Below, piece by piece: positions 45,917-56,389 of a stretch of DNA of 64,000 nt. This DNA comes from Tanypteryx hageni (lineage: Eukaryota > Arthropoda > Insecta > Odonata > Petaluridae), in NCBI GenBank assembly GCA_028673005.1, contig CM054114.1:124463307-124527306 (forward strand), written 5' to 3'. The notes beneath the pieces were generated by a model. It saw only the letters and a program-made list of their open reading frames with translations, made no database searches and was not told the DNA's origin. Made by a program: the position numbers and the translations under genes. The number at the start of each line of letters is the position of its first letter. Within the stretch, counting starts at the first letter, position 1.

Positions 45917-45919
45917 CAC

Positions 45920-45949
45920 CTGATGATGCTGTAACAGGCGAAACCAGTC
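45920..45949 (+). ncRNA. Hammerhead-like ribozyme core
   Basis: CTGATGA (45920-45926), a stem II with one bulge (tgctg-taa-caggc), GAAAC (45940-45944) and CAGTC with the potential cleavage site after 45949. The core bases are all present. The helix III word is ACCAGT and not the palindromic ACCGGT seen at 56326, so self-pairing would be weaker. Confidence 0.45.
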
Positions 45950-47639
45950 GGTTATGAAACTTTTTAGTGGATATTTACAAGTTTCTTTTTTCGTTTAAAA
46001 AGACAACTCAGGATCACGTATTATGGAGAGCGAAGTAGAAAAAGCGATAGTGGAACTAAATAAAGGGAAAGTCACAGGCAGCAATGGAATACCGGCTGAG
46101 GTACTTAAAGTCATGGGATCAGGACTAAAAGCAATCATGAAATTAATTGATAAGGTTTATGACACAGGAGTGGCCTCAGGATTTCCTAGAAGTAACAATG
46201 ATCCCTCTAAAGAATAAGCCAAAGGCAATGCAGTATAAATACTACAACACGATAAGCCTTCTGTCACATACTTCGAAGATCATCACGAAGATTCTTAATA
46301 AAGGGCTGGAGAAAAGGCAGAAGAAATGCTAGGGGAAGATCAATTCGGTTTCAAAAAAGGACGAGGAACTAGAGATGCATAGGGGTAGTTAGAATCATAT
46401 CAGAAAGGGCAATAGAATACAGTCAAGATATCTGCGTATGTTTCGTAGACTGGCAGGAGGCCTTTGGTAGAGTAAATCGGGTAATGTTGATGAAGATATT
46501 AAAGGATATAGGTGTAGACAGGAGACTGATCAGGAATCTATATGTGAATCAAGTTGTAAAGGTCAGATTGGAGAATGCAGACAATTGCAGAGTAAATATC
46601 GGTAGAGGAGTAAGACAGGGCTGCTGCCTGTCGCCGACCCTATTCAATATATATGGAGAAAGTCTAATGCAAGAAGCATTAGAAGGCACAGGAGATTTCA
46701 AAATTGGAGGAAGGATTATAAGAACAGTAAAATACACGGATGATCAAGTACTTCTAGCTAGAAAGGAAAAGGAAATCCAGAAAATGATAAATAGACCATT
46801 AATAACAGGTAGAAAATACGGTATGGAAATAAATACAGAAAAATCCAAGGTCATTCGAATATCAGGCAAAGAAGAGTATCTGAACATAAGTATTGGCAGA
46901 AAGCCTTTAGCACAAGTTTCAGACTATAAATACCTTGGAAGCACCATAACATGAGAAGCAAAATGTAGGGTTGAGATCAGGAATAGAATAGGAAAAACAA
47001 AAGCAGCTTTCAGAAGAAACACCTACTTTCGGGGAATATAAGGGAAGATATCCACAAGATGTTCATAAAATGCTATGTATGGAGTATAGCTTTGTACGGG
47101 GCAGAAACATGGATGCTAAGGAAAAATGACATCAAATACTTGGAAAGAGTTAAAATGTGGACTTGGAGGAGAATGCTGAAGATAAAATGGACAGATAAGA
47201 TGAAAAACGATGAAGTGCTACAAAGAGTAGGAGAGAAGCAAATGATTATACAGACTATTTGAAAGAGGAAGGCAAACTGGGTTGGACATTACCCAAGGAG
47301 AGAGAGTATGATTAAAGATGTGTTAGAAGGAAAACTAGATGGAAAGAGATAGGAAAAGGTTTCAGCTGATAGATGATTTGAAAGGGAGAGTTATCAAGTT
47401 ATGAAGAGGACAGCGGAAAATAGGAGTATATGGAAAACCAGGTTTAACCATGAATAATCACGGACCTGTCTATGGACAGACTATCTATGATGATGATGAT
47501 ATAAGTACCATTTTCTGTTGCTCCATCCATTCCAAATTTCTGTGTATGTATATCTTAATCTATAAATCTGAAATTTTATTTATTTGTCTTCTATACAAAT
47601 CCACACCTTTGAAGATACCATCACAAAATTTCGCATAGG

Positions 47640-47824
47640 TATATAATTTGACCCTGTGAGTAACATAGGGTATGTGGCAATAAAAATTTTTTGGGAGGTG
47701 CTATATTATAAGTGCACCATACATCATGCTCCAATAGCCATTAGTGCCATTGGATAGAAGCTGTGTGAACTATACTTGGCAGTGGCTTAAAATGGTCCTG
47801 GGCAATGCCGGGTACTCCAGCTAG
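47640..47824 (+). mobile_element. Helitron-like 3' end
   Basis: 'cctgggcaatgccgggtact' then ccag and ctag at 47821-47824 followed by T. This is the common Helitron terminus with a GC hairpin. The 5' side is not defined. Confidence 0.55.
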
Positions 47825-47884
47825 TTATAAATAAAAGTCTTAAGTATTGTTTTTTTATATATTCCATCCCTTTATTACCATGAC

Positions 47885-48430
47885 AATTTACAATATATGC
47901 ATCATCCAACTAACATTGGTTGATATTTCACATATCAAAGTATAAAACATCTGAATAGAACTTTTATTAAGGTCATAACTTTCTACTTGTGTATATAAAA
48001 CTTTGCATGCCATATAAACAAAAAAATCCCTGTATCATGGAATGATGACATCAGTTTCATAAAAAATAAACTTTTCACATTTAAAACAATACATCTACCA
48101 ACCAACTTAAACTGGTTGACATTTCACATATCAAAATATACATCTGAATAGCATTTTTTAAAAGATAGTTGCTTTCTGCTCATGTGGTGATACTATAATA
48201 TACATACCTTATCAAAAGAAAAAATAACTAGAGAATGATGCTACCAGTTTGAAGATAAACTCTTTAACATTTGAAGCAATATAGCAACCAACCAGCTTAA
48301 ATTGACTTATATTTCACAAATCACAATATAAAAAACCTAAATTATGATTAGAAAAAAATGACTATAAGATGAAGTGATAACCTTGATATGTTGAAAAACT
48401 ACCTTTTCTTAAATGTGAAATAATACTGGT
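47885..48430. repeat. Three-unit tandem repeat of about 190 bp
   Basis: The marker 'ttgayatttcacatatcaaa' occurs at about 47919, 48115 and, diverged, 48304 (spacing 196 and 189 bp). Other words ('aaaacaatacatctaccaac', 'aacttttcacattt') recur in register. It lies 3' of the candidate last exon at 49007. Confidence 0.75.
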
Positions 48431-48489
48431 ACAATACACATTTACAATAAAAGGAAATCGAACAACTGCCACACTCTCACTACATATGC

Positions 48490-48776
48490 CAGTGGTGCCT
48501 AACCTACGGCCCACAAACGGTTTTTGTGTTGCCCACATAGCTATGATGAAAAAGCAATTTGAAAAATTTAACAATTTCGTACATTTTTATGAAACTTTAT
48601 ATAATAAAACATTTGATATTGAAATTTTAACCATAAAAGCGTTATTTAGAATTGATTTTCACTTATATGGATCTTCAGAATATATAGGAAACTTCCAATT
48701 TAAACTCTTATCTGGCCCGCCAAAGGTCTCACAACTACCGATGCAGCCCGTCATGTAAAAAGGTAGGGCACCACTG
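48490..48776. mobile_element. hAT-type MITE
   Basis: Starts 'cagtggtgcctaacctacgg' and ends with the inverted 'ggtagggcaccactg'. Flanking 8-mers acatatgc (48482-48489) and acacaagc (48777-48784) match at 6 of 8 positions, as expected for an aged 8-bp hAT duplication. AT-rich interior, no transposase. Confidence 0.75.
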
Positions 48777-49006
48777 ACACAAGCTACCAAATGTCAATGA
48801 GGACTGACATCAACTAAACCACAACTATTATTAGTGCTGCGCATTGACATCACAAACTACTTACGAGGGAAACATTTGGCCTTCCGTATATATTAGAAGG
48901 TAAAAATTATTTTTTTTCTTTCATTATAATATTTACACTTGAAAATTTCCTCTTCACAGAAATAGGGAAAGCTAAGCAAGTGCAACTTCCTCAATCAGCT
49001 TAAAGT

Positions 49007-49108
49007 TTACGAGCTTGCCACTGATCGATTCTTCCTTCTCAACTCAAATTTCTCGTGTGTTCTCATAACCAAGTTAACCAATTCATCAGGCATGAGGTTG
49101 TACTGGTG
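49007..49108 (-). CDS. Candidate last exon of a host gene
   Basis: Minus-strand exon with a strong acceptor (tttttttatcatttcag) ending at 49109. It encodes HQYNLMPDELVNLVMRTHEK and FELRRKNRSVASS before TAA at 49007-49009. Phase 0 at its start matches the phase-0 donor of the exon at 58375-58569. The amino-acid pattern is that of an ordinary helical, basic-ended protein and not of a mobile element. Function unknown. Additional exons in the 9.2-kb intron cannot be excluded. Confidence 0.55.
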   Translation of the reverse strand, partial: HQYNLMPDELVNLVMRTHEKFELRRKNRSVASS

Positions 49109-49199
49109 CTGAAATGATAAAAAAAGATTGTATATTAAACATAGAAAGTAATGGGACCTATCTTTGGGGTCTTTTAAATGCTGCCATTTAACCTTCATA

Positions 49200-50394
49200 T
49201 GCTGTGTGGTACAACATATGTACCGCAGGTAATGCAGTGATATTCTGCACTTTTGTAAAAACTAAGTCGCTCCAAACTTTGCCCAGTGCTCTTTAGGTAA
49301 TGTTAGGATGACTTTCCTTAGAAATAAAATGCAACCTCAATATACATTCTAACAAATAGTAACTGAAAACAGTTAATATAATATTGAATATATCATACTA
49401 AGTTTTAAAAGAAAATTGAAGCATGTAGGTGCATATAGGTTCTGAACAAACCACAATTTTTCATTTTAATTTGTAATCAAATCAAACGAACACATTTAAA
49501 TTGCCTCACACTTGCTCCCCTGTAGCACTTACAATAATAACAAGAGTGGAAAGAAGTACACTTCATGTGTGCATACATGCAAGGCAGAGGCATTCTTTAT
49601 GAAATATGTAAACATGTTGAAAAACGAATAATATTAATGGCTTAATATAATGTCAAAACAGAAAAACTATGAATGAAAAGTGATGCCAATTAAATTTTTG
49701 TTCATGGAAAGGTGGCACCTCTGCTTGTGTTATGTGAGCCAATTAAATATTTTTTATTGACATTGTCCATCAAGTCCTTAGTATCAAACTTCATGAAAAT
49801 CTACTCAACAACTTGAGAGATGAAACATGTAGACAGGTGGATACACTATGACCATAAGGTATCAATTTTTTTACTTTTTGTAAAGAACGCCTACTAATGC
49901 ATAACTTGATTTATTTTTTGTTCATTATAAAATCCTCTCTAGTGAGAAAATAGCATAAAATATGGATTTGCAAAAATTGAAACAAAATCAGTCTCACCTT
50001 ATATTTAATAAATCAAACAATATACAGAAATATTACATAGATTACAGTGGTTTATTTTCTATAGAATCAAAGTATGAATATTTTTGTCACATTAGATATT
50101 TTTCATGTGAGAAAACAGGGTCATTTTATGTTACATTGTCAGAATAGGAAGATTGCTTTACCATCCATGCAATTTCCCGACACCCTAAAAAATTTATTTA
50201 CCCATAACAATGAGATGCCTCACAATTTCAGAGACAACATTCATCAATAAAATAACTCCATGTCTTTTGTTTCATTCGGAGCTGATGTTAAACGGCCTCC
50301 AAGTAGCAGATCACACTTACAATACTGGGTGATATGCATCATCAAATTAACTCCTTGAACCCAGGGCCGAACGAAAATGCATCTTATGGACAGA
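49200..50394. other. Putative intron DNA, AT-rich
   Basis: Inside the intron between 49108 and 58375 (minus strand). No gene or repeat recognised; the 61-codon plus frame at 49962-50147 lacks motifs. Confidence 0.4.
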
Positions 50395-50396
50395 TA

Positions 50397-51655
50397 CCGT
50401 AAATACCTGCATATAATGCGCAGGAGGGTTTTCAGCCTGGTAATCTATGATTTTTCTATATACTCGCGTAAAACACTAACAGATTTTTTTTAGCGTTGCT
50501 GTTTCAGAATAAAGTAGATGGTGTAACGTGGTCTAAAGCAATGATCGAATTATTGGTATTGTATTGGTAACATAATGAAAGTGCGAAATAAAATTTTTGA
50601 ATAACGTTCCAGAAGAACATCAGCTAACTCAATCATTACATACACTATGTTTACTTAGAAGGTGATATTAGGACATACACAATAAATCAAATTATATTAA
50701 TTTCATAGTATGGCATATGACATTGTTTGAGATAATAAAATGAAGGAATGACGATAATCCTATGTTGAAGTTTTTTACATACGTTTTTGTCACGCCTGAG
50801 GTGGACGGGTTCACCCAACCTTCAGTTTTACCCTTATTAGAACACTCTGGAGCATGTAAAAATGATAGCAAATAACCCTAAGTAACTACAGACTCTAAGA
50901 ATCAAGAATAATCACCTATGAATGCTGAGAGAAAAGTAGGGAATGATAACTTGATGGTAGTTCTACAAGAAGCATCAACTCCCAGCATGCTCAAAGGCAT
51001 CAGCTGACACACTGCCATTGTTTCTAATTGTAAGTAGTACCAGTACCTCACCACCAGGCCGGGTGCCAGTTTAGGGTGACGTCATGCGTAAAATAGCTCA
51101 TCATTGTGCTAACAAAAGGAAAGGTGAGTTACAATGTGGCAAATCATATACAGTGAAATGTGAGAATACGTGGATTGAATTGTCCACGGATGTTATTATA
51201 AAAGGTTTTAAGAAATGTTGCATCAGTAATAGTTTAGATGGTAGTGAAGATGATATGGTGTGGGAGGACGACGATGACAGGGCCACAGCAACAGAGGATA
51301 CAAAAGATACCGAAGATGACGATTCCGATAACAACATCGAAGAAAAATGATCCAGTGACAAAGAATTTCTTGGCTTTTAAAATGAATAAATACTGAATTC
51401 ATTCTTTTCATATCTAATTAATATATGTTTATAGAATTAGTTAATAAATTTTTACTATTATCTATCTTACTTTTCGTAAAAATCACCAATAAAAATATGA
51501 GGATACCCGAGCAGTAATTAATGTGCCAAAATTGTGGAAATATGGGGTCAAATGAAAATAGGAAGAATATGTAACCGCATATAACACATCCTAATTTTAA
51601 CTCAAATATTTTGAAAAAAAAAAAAAAAGTGCGCATTATACGCGGGTATTTACGG
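50397..51655 (+). mobile_element. pogo-like element with intact inverted ends and internal deletion
   Basis: A 1259-bp element flanked by TA. Its ends are 26-bp inverted repeats (ccgtaaatacc at the left; only 2 mismatches between the ends). It keeps the 3' part of a pogo-like transposase gene (51084-51350) but not the DDE domain, so it would need another copy to move. A run of 16 A lies just inside the right end. Confidence 0.8.
51084..51350 (+). pseudogene. pogo-like transposase C-terminal end
   Basis: The plus-strand frame contains LSTDVIIKGFKKCCISNSLD followed by GSEDDMVWEDDDD and an acidic tail. This is the C-terminal signature of a group of pogo/Tigger transposases (iikSFkkcgisnalDGseDD). 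Catalytic and DNA-binding parts are absent, so it is a leftover inside the deleted element. Confidence 0.7.
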
Positions 51656-51739
51656 TACATATTTTATATTTGGTTAAAGCCAATGAGAATAGATTTGCTA
51701 GGCCAGAAAATGCTTCTCTGAAGTATGATATACCTGAAA

Positions 51740-52185
51740 ATTTGTGACATACATGATATCAATCCATATGCACATTCTTACAAATAGATGTTTGAAAAGG
51801 TCTCTGAAGAAATCAACATTGCTACAGGCGAAAATCAGAAAACCGTTAATTTAGTAATGTGATTTCTTCATGAACCGAATGAGGACTCGAGGGCTCAACG
51901 ACACTACCATAATAGAGGTGGTAATGGTATTTGGATCTGCTGATGGTGCTCCTCCCTCAGATGCGCATATAGCAGTTTATTCAAATCGAGGAGAAATTCA
52001 GAAAGTTGACTATGGCATCATGGAATTATGTAATGAAACATATGATCCCTATGCTTCGGGCATAAGCTGGAATAATGGGAAATTTGGAAAGAGAAAGAAA
52101 TCTGCTATGACCGGGAATCAAAACTGGGTCTTCCACTTGCCTGGCAGATATTCTCTTCAAATTCATATTACATTACTCTGACTTA
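51740..52185 (+). pseudogene. Helitron Rep/helicase N-terminal fragment
   Basis: In two frames the plus strand reads DIHDINPYAHSYK then stop, MFEKVSEE, and then LNDTTIIEVVMVFGSADGAP and HIAVYSNRGEIQKVDYG followed by ETYDPYASGISW. This order fits the Helitron-like N-terminal region: NPYa..fK, the 'yN.PT..EVA.vfvg' pattern, the RDI.V.....LqrI strand and YDPLqYPLlfP. The Rep and helicase motifs are missing. Confidence 0.5.
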
Positions 52186-52318
52186 ACAAATTCCACTTGG
52201 GAAGGCTTGGCTTTGTGGAAAGATTCCATAATGTAAATAAAAACGAATGTTGTAAATTTCTACTAGACACCAATTTATTCCGATGGGCTTGGCCTGTTAA
52301 AGCATCATCAGGTGACGA
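52186..52318 (-). mobile_element. Penelope-type tail with mutated hammerhead core
   Basis: Shares 'aattccacttgggaaggc' and 'tttgtggaaagattcca' with the insert at 45761-45997. On the minus strand it has CTGATGA at 52305-52311, but GAAAC is changed to CAAGC (52287-52291), so the ribozyme core is broken. Confidence 0.55.
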
Positions 52319-52612
52319 AAGCATTGCAGAGGGTTTTATATACAGTGAAATTCTAATTTAACATTCCCGCATTTAGTGAAAACCCATATTTAATGAATAT
52401 TTTTCCGATCCCAACCAAAGTCCTATATAAACGATACATTTTTCCCTCTATTTAGTGAATAATCCGCATTTAACGAAAGATATATATTTTCATACCAATT
52501 TATCTCCCAAGCCACTCGTTCATCTTGTTCTGTCTTGTGGTGATTGTGACCTGTGTGCTTAGCAAATTTTGTCAGTGGTGTTTTTTTTGCAAGTTTTGAG
52601 GTCTCAATTATT

Positions 52613-53160
52613 ATGGCAAAAAAGGAAGAAGTTACTGATAACAGAAAAAGTAAAAATCATATGCGAAGTAGAAAAAAACAAAAACATATTGGCAAACAAG
52701 ATGCCATGAAGGTTTGGTCTTGTACCATCAACTTCATGCGGTAACAGCAAAATATAAAACAAATTCTGGATGAAGAGATGAAAAGTGGCAGTACGGCCAA
52801 GAAGAGAAAAAAAATATGAAATCTCCATATGATGAGCTGGAGAGGATGTTCAACTCTTTTGAAGGAATGCATTTTTCCAACTTCCCAATCAATGGCTGCC
52901 ACTATAGCCCAGAGATTTAACATTGATAATTTTAAAGCTTCAAATGGTTGGTTGGACAGATTCAAGAAGTGTCACGGACTCACATACAAAAATATGAGCG
53001 GGGAAAGTGCAAGTGTGACAAAAATTCAGTGGATTACTAGAAGATGGGGTTACTGTTGAGGCACTTGGAAGGTTACTGGCCAAAGGATATTTTCAATGCT
53101 GATAATTTTCAATCTTCTTCCACAGAAAACTTTAACTGTTAGAGGAGACCCATGCCATGG
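52613..53160 (+). pseudogene. Tigger transposase N-terminal part
   Basis: Starts at the methionine of MAKKEEVTDNRKSKNHMRSR (52613). Downstream frames give the CENP-B-type segment FNIDNFKASNGWLDRFKK followed by NMSGESASV, then IFNLLPQKTLTVRGDPCHGG, the segment after the first catalytic residue of Tigger transposases. At least two frameshifts are needed. The gene is cut off at about 53160 by a retroposon tail. Confidence 0.65.
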
Positions 53161-53220
53161 AGGAATTATTTGGGGCGAGATCGAGACTAGGAAGTCCCAT
53201 CTTCCACCTAACCCCTTGAG
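53157..53220 (-). mobile_element. Retroposon 3'-tail module in the Tigger nest
   Basis: 'attatttggggcgagatcga' and 'ggaagtcccatcttccacct' match the module at 24080. It interrupts the Tigger transposase frame. Confidence 0.6.
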
Positions 53221-53385
53221 GGAGAGGGGAAGCAAGGGAGGAGGGAAGGGAGGGAGGGGGAGAGGAGGTGAGAGGGGGAGGGGGAGAGGAGGGGGAGGAT
53301 GAGGGGAGGTTGAGAGGAGGGGGAGGGAGAGAGAGAGAGAAAAAGGGAGGGAGAGAGGGATAAAGGAAGGGAGAGGTAGATAGAT
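53215..53385. repeat. GA-rich minisatellite, first block
   Basis: (GGGA)n and (GAGG)n purine tract following the tail module; only low-complexity frames. Confidence 0.85.
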
Positions 53386-53520
53386 AGATAATCGTCTTTA
53401 TTCGGGCAAAATTTAGACCATATGGTCCATTCTTACATTTAACCCTTCGTCAATATAATAAATATAAAAAATGGTAAAGTAAGATATTACAATACGCATA
53501 ACATAAACAGTATATGCCTA
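53380..53520 (-). mobile_element. Retroposon 3' end with (TATC)n tail
   Basis: Nearly identical in its first 70 bp to the SINE tail at 21258: 'tagataatcgtctttattcg' and 'tggtccattcttacattta'. The body beyond is AT-rich; no tRNA-like head is seen. Confidence 0.7.
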
Positions 53521-53524
53521 AATC

Positions 53525-53942
53525 ATACAGAGAGGGGAAGGGAGGGAGGAGGGGGGTATGAGGGGAAGGGGAGATGAGGGGAGGGGGGATGAGGGGAGGG
53601 GGGATGAGGGGAGGGGAGGAGGGCAAGAGGAGGGGAGAGAGAAAGTGAGGGAGAGAGGAAGGGAGGGAGAGAGGAAGGGAGGGAGGAAGGGAGAGAGAAG
53701 GGGAGGGAAAGAGGGAGGGAGGAGGGGGGAAGAGGTATGAAGGAGGAGGAGAGGAGGGAGAGAGGGATAGGGAGGAGAGAGGAAGGGAGGGAGAGAGGAA
53801 GGGAGCGAGGGAGGAAGGGAGGGAGAGAGAGAGGGAGGGAGGGAGAAAGGGGGAGCAAGAGAGGAATGGAGCAAGAGAGGAATGGAGCAAGAGAGGAATG
53901 GAGCAAGAGAGGGAGGGAGAGAGGGATGGCGAGAGGGAGGGA
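53525..53942. repeat. GA-rich minisatellite, second block
   Basis: Purine tract with several unit sizes: 'gatgaggggagggg' early, 'gagagaggaagggaggga' in the middle and 'gagcaagagaggaatg' at 53850-53910. The long frames on both strands are low-complexity artefacts. Confidence 0.9.
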
Positions 53943-53944
53943 AT

Positions 53945-54689
53945 TTTATTATTTATCTGTCATATGACGGGCAATACACTAGTGATGCCATAAATAGAGT
54001 GTACAGTTTTTTATGTGATTAGCAATTATATTATTAAAAAGCTAGGTGATTATTGATGTTTTTTAACAGTTTCATTTATAACTACCTACATATAGAAATA
54101 ATACAATTCTTATGAGAAAATGAGCAATCATTCTGTTAAGACTTAGAAGACATGGAGTACCAAATCATATGCAGAAATTTAATTTAAAATCAATGGAATA
54201 TGATTCTCAAATTATGAAAATTGACCCAGCATCAGGGTCTTAGTAGTGGCAAGGTTAATGAACAAGTTGGCATGTAGGTGATTAACCTTACTGACAGACA
54301 ATGAGATATCAATGTCTAATCAAGTTGCAATGATGATTCATGTTCATTTAAGAATAGTCCTCAATAAATGCTCTACAGTTTGTGCTGAGGTGAAATATGA
54401 AGGCACTAAGTGGAAAGCATATATTTTGTAAATCTACTGACAGTTTTTATTTCTTAATTCATATTTGGAACTGTATTTTTGATGATTTTTTAGTAATGAT
54501 TTCGTCAATATCTCTAAAACCATGAACAAGATCCTAAATTAAGTGTACTCAACCTATGGCACATGTACCACTTCTGGTGGATCTGCATCTCATAAGCGGC
54601 ACATTGTGCTTCACACACTTTATATAAACATTTCATTTTTCCGTAATTAAACTATACTTTGGATTCAAAATGATAATGGACCATATAGA
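53945..54689. other. AT-rich DNA inside the nest
   Basis: No gene recognised. 'ctcaacctatggcacatgta' near 54549 is hAT-end-like without a partner. Confidence 0.4.
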
Positions 54690-55050
54690 TTTTAACCAAA
54701 TGTGGTGTGTATAATCTTCAAATAAATAAATAACCAAAATATTATATTTCAACCATGTCAACTAAACAGGGCTACCACAATATCAAGGTTAGAATTTTTC
54801 GGTAACTATGAATTTGGAAGGTATTGGCGGAACGGATTTAAAAGAAATTTCGTTTGTAGGGCGAGTAAAGAATGGGAAAACCAAATGAATGTGTTTAGAA
54901 TGGATCTAAAATGTAGGGCTACCACAATATAAGGAAAAATAATTTTGATTTCAAAGCAAATACATTAGTATGTATGTATACGATTATACTAGGGTGAATT
55001 TGACGCAAAGTACTTCTGTACCACGGGAAACCCATGCACACCCCTACTAG
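54690..55050 (+). mobile_element. Helitron-like element, copy 2 (gggctaccac family)
   Basis: Homologue of 12195-12618. 'gggctaccac' at 54769 and 54916 (147 bp apart), terminal hairpin cacggg-aaa-cccatg near 55022-55036, and ctag at 55047-55050 followed by T. This copy has the canonical CTAG end. Confidence 0.65.
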
Positions 55051-55130
55051 TTAAGAATGCATCTTCAGAGTTATAGGAGGTCCAGGTATATGTAACACTT
55101 TGTGCTTCCTTCTTGATTGTGTCTTATGTG

Positions 55131-55454
55131 TCAGTAAAGAGGTTGGGAGGTAGCCAAAGGATGCTCGGTTATTTTTTGGGAGGTTTTTCTGTTCTTTGGC
55201 TCAAGTCTTGAATGAATTTTATCATAAACCCTTGGAAGGTTCAGCCTTGAGCAAGGGATATTTTGTTTGGGGCTGCTTTCCTTTATTTCCACTGGAGTAA
55301 TTTGTTGGTCATTTAAGGTAGTGGCTCCCAAAATATTTTGTGGCATCCCCACAATGAAACAAGTTTGTTTGATTGATTGTTTGTATGGAATTTCTGGTTT
55401 ATCAACCTCTTGGATTACTATATCCATTACTCCTTCCACACTGAACACACACAC
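55131..55454 (-). other. Unrecognised 107-codon open frame
   Basis: The minus-strand frame contains TCFIVGMPQNILGATTLNDQ and QQITPVEIKESSPKQNIP. Composition is protein-like and non-repetitive, but I do not recognise it. Position inside the nest suggests a mobile-element remnant. Confidence 0.25.
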
Positions 55455-55555
55455 AAGGGATGAGGGAAACCTGATGCATTATCCTACTCTTTACGAAGAG
55501 CACCAAGGGGGCCAACTGCTTAATGGCCCTTCCGAAGGACAGAGTACTGACGCAG
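55440..55555 (-). mobile_element. SINE fragment
   Basis: Middle part of the tRNA-derived SINE: 'ctttacgaagagcaccaa', 'gggggccaactgcttaa' and 'cccttccgaaggac' match 19573-19633. Head and tail are missing. Confidence 0.65.
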
Positions 55556-55568
55556 CTAAGTGAATTAT

Positions 55569-56389
55569 CCATTCGACGCCTTAACCTTAACCTAGAATTC
55601 TCCATCTTCCGCAAACCCACATACACACTGCATGTTTCCTCCAGACACCACACTTCCCAAAAACACGCCGCTTTCCACTCGATGATACACCATCTCACGC
55701 ACATCCCTTTCTCCTTACTCCTTCCAAAAAGAACTTAGCACCATTAAACATATTGCGTTTGCTAATGGTTATTCCCCTTCCCTAATAGACACTATCCTGT
55801 TCTGCAAACAAAAGAAATTGGCTCTCAATAAAATCTTCTGCCCTTCCCCGGAGACCGAAACCAAACCTCGCTGGTTTCGCCTTTTAAGACCCGTTGCAAA
55901 GAACACTTACATTGCTTTACTTCCAACTCCCAAAAATCTCATTTTGCAAAACACCTCATTGACCACAAACATTCTGCCAATTTTTGTCCAACCATATTGC
56001 ATCTCGAAAACAAAAGCTGCAGACTCAACCTTCTTGAACAATTAGAAATCCTCCACCACGTGAAGACCCATGCAAATGACATTATTAACGAACATCTCTT
56101 CCCAACCCACTCCCCGCTCCTTCCCTCGGTCTTTCCCTTGCTAAACAATTACCCCAACCGTCTTCTTCCCTCTCCGCCCAAACCATAAAAAGTACCGTTT
56201 AAGAGACCCTCTTCCTTCCCCCTATCCTGTTTTCTCCACACTTCCCTCCCCAACCTCGCCCATTTCCTATATATACGTTGTAGTGTCCTTATTCTTGACC
56301 TGATGATGACTAAGTGTTAGTCGAAACCGGTCGTCTGTTTTGTGTGAATTATTAAAGTGGATTCTTTACCAAACATTTTATTCATTTTC
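55569..56389 (+). pseudogene. Penelope-like element, 5'-truncated, with terminal ribozyme
   Basis: Bracketed by a 13-bp duplication (ctaagtgaattat at 55556-55568 and 56390-56402). The first frame reads FSIFRKPTYTLHVSSRHHTS and HAAFHSMIHHLTHIPFSL, the C-terminal part of a Penelope reverse transcriptase (f.iYRKPThTd...ssHHp..hK). The next gives STIKHIAFANGYSPSLIDTI. A shifted frame gives SHFAKHLIDHKHSANFCPTI and LNLLEQLEILHH, the tail of the GIY-YIG endonuclease domain. The GIY-YIG core itself is missing: the frame passes from the linker to FAKHLIDHKH, so about 100 residues are deleted near 55935. The 3' end carries the hammerhead at 56300-56332. Confidence 0.75.
56300..56332 (+). ncRNA. Hammerhead ribozyme, well-formed core
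   Basis: CTGATGA (56300-56306); stem II of six perfect pairs, gactaa (56308-56313) and ttagtc (56317-56322) with a GTG loop; GAAAC (56323-56327); and the palindromic helix III word ACCGGT (56326-56331) followed by C, giving the predicted cut after 56332. The flank gac before the core can pair with gtc after the cut as helix I. A minimal palindromic helix III suggests action as a dimer, as described for Penelope-like elements. This is a sequence-based call. Confidence 0.65.

Larger units (their letters stand above)
45761..45997. mobile_element. Inverted-repeat insert made of Penelope-type tails
   Basis: Inserted in the reverse transcriptase copy with an 11-bp target duplication (aaaagacaact, 45750-45760 and 45998-46008). 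Its two halves are near-perfect inverted repeats: 'gaaaaaagaaac', 'ccactaaaaagttt' and the hammerhead-like block occur on both arms. Similar tails stand alone at 52186-52315, 56300-56389 and 62080-62165. I read it as Penelope-type terminal sequence in head-to-head arrangement; there is no coding sequence. Confidence 0.6.
45425..47498 (+). pseudogene. Non-LTR retrotransposon copy with broken reverse transcriptase
   Basis: Longer relative of the copy at 27086-27961. Plus-strand pieces in order: the region upstream of the reverse transcriptase (45425-45663, RRVTDKARENWIKDKCDEIQ), fingers (46023-46330, AIVELNKGKVTGSNGIPAEV), palm (46484-46954) with VRQGCCLSPTLFNIYGESL and the catalytic box YTDD instead of YADD, and the C-terminal part (47059-47460) with ALYGAETWMLRK and WVGHYPR. 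It carries several stops and frameshifts, including TGA at about 46952 where the other copy has arginine. It ends with an (ATG)n tail. An insertion splits it at 45761-45997. Confidence 0.85.

Noticed and set aside
45860..45960. CRISPR-like or toxin-antitoxin palindromic array
   Set aside because: The repeats are inverted hammerhead-like tails, the genome is eukaryotic and there are no spacers.
53450..53967. Several 100-146 residue proline/serine or glycine/arginine frames
   Set aside because: Translations of the GA-rich minisatellite in different frames.
55131..55454. Assigning the 107-codon minus frame to a known transposon protein
   Set aside because: No catalytic or structural motif could be named, so it is listed as unrecognised.
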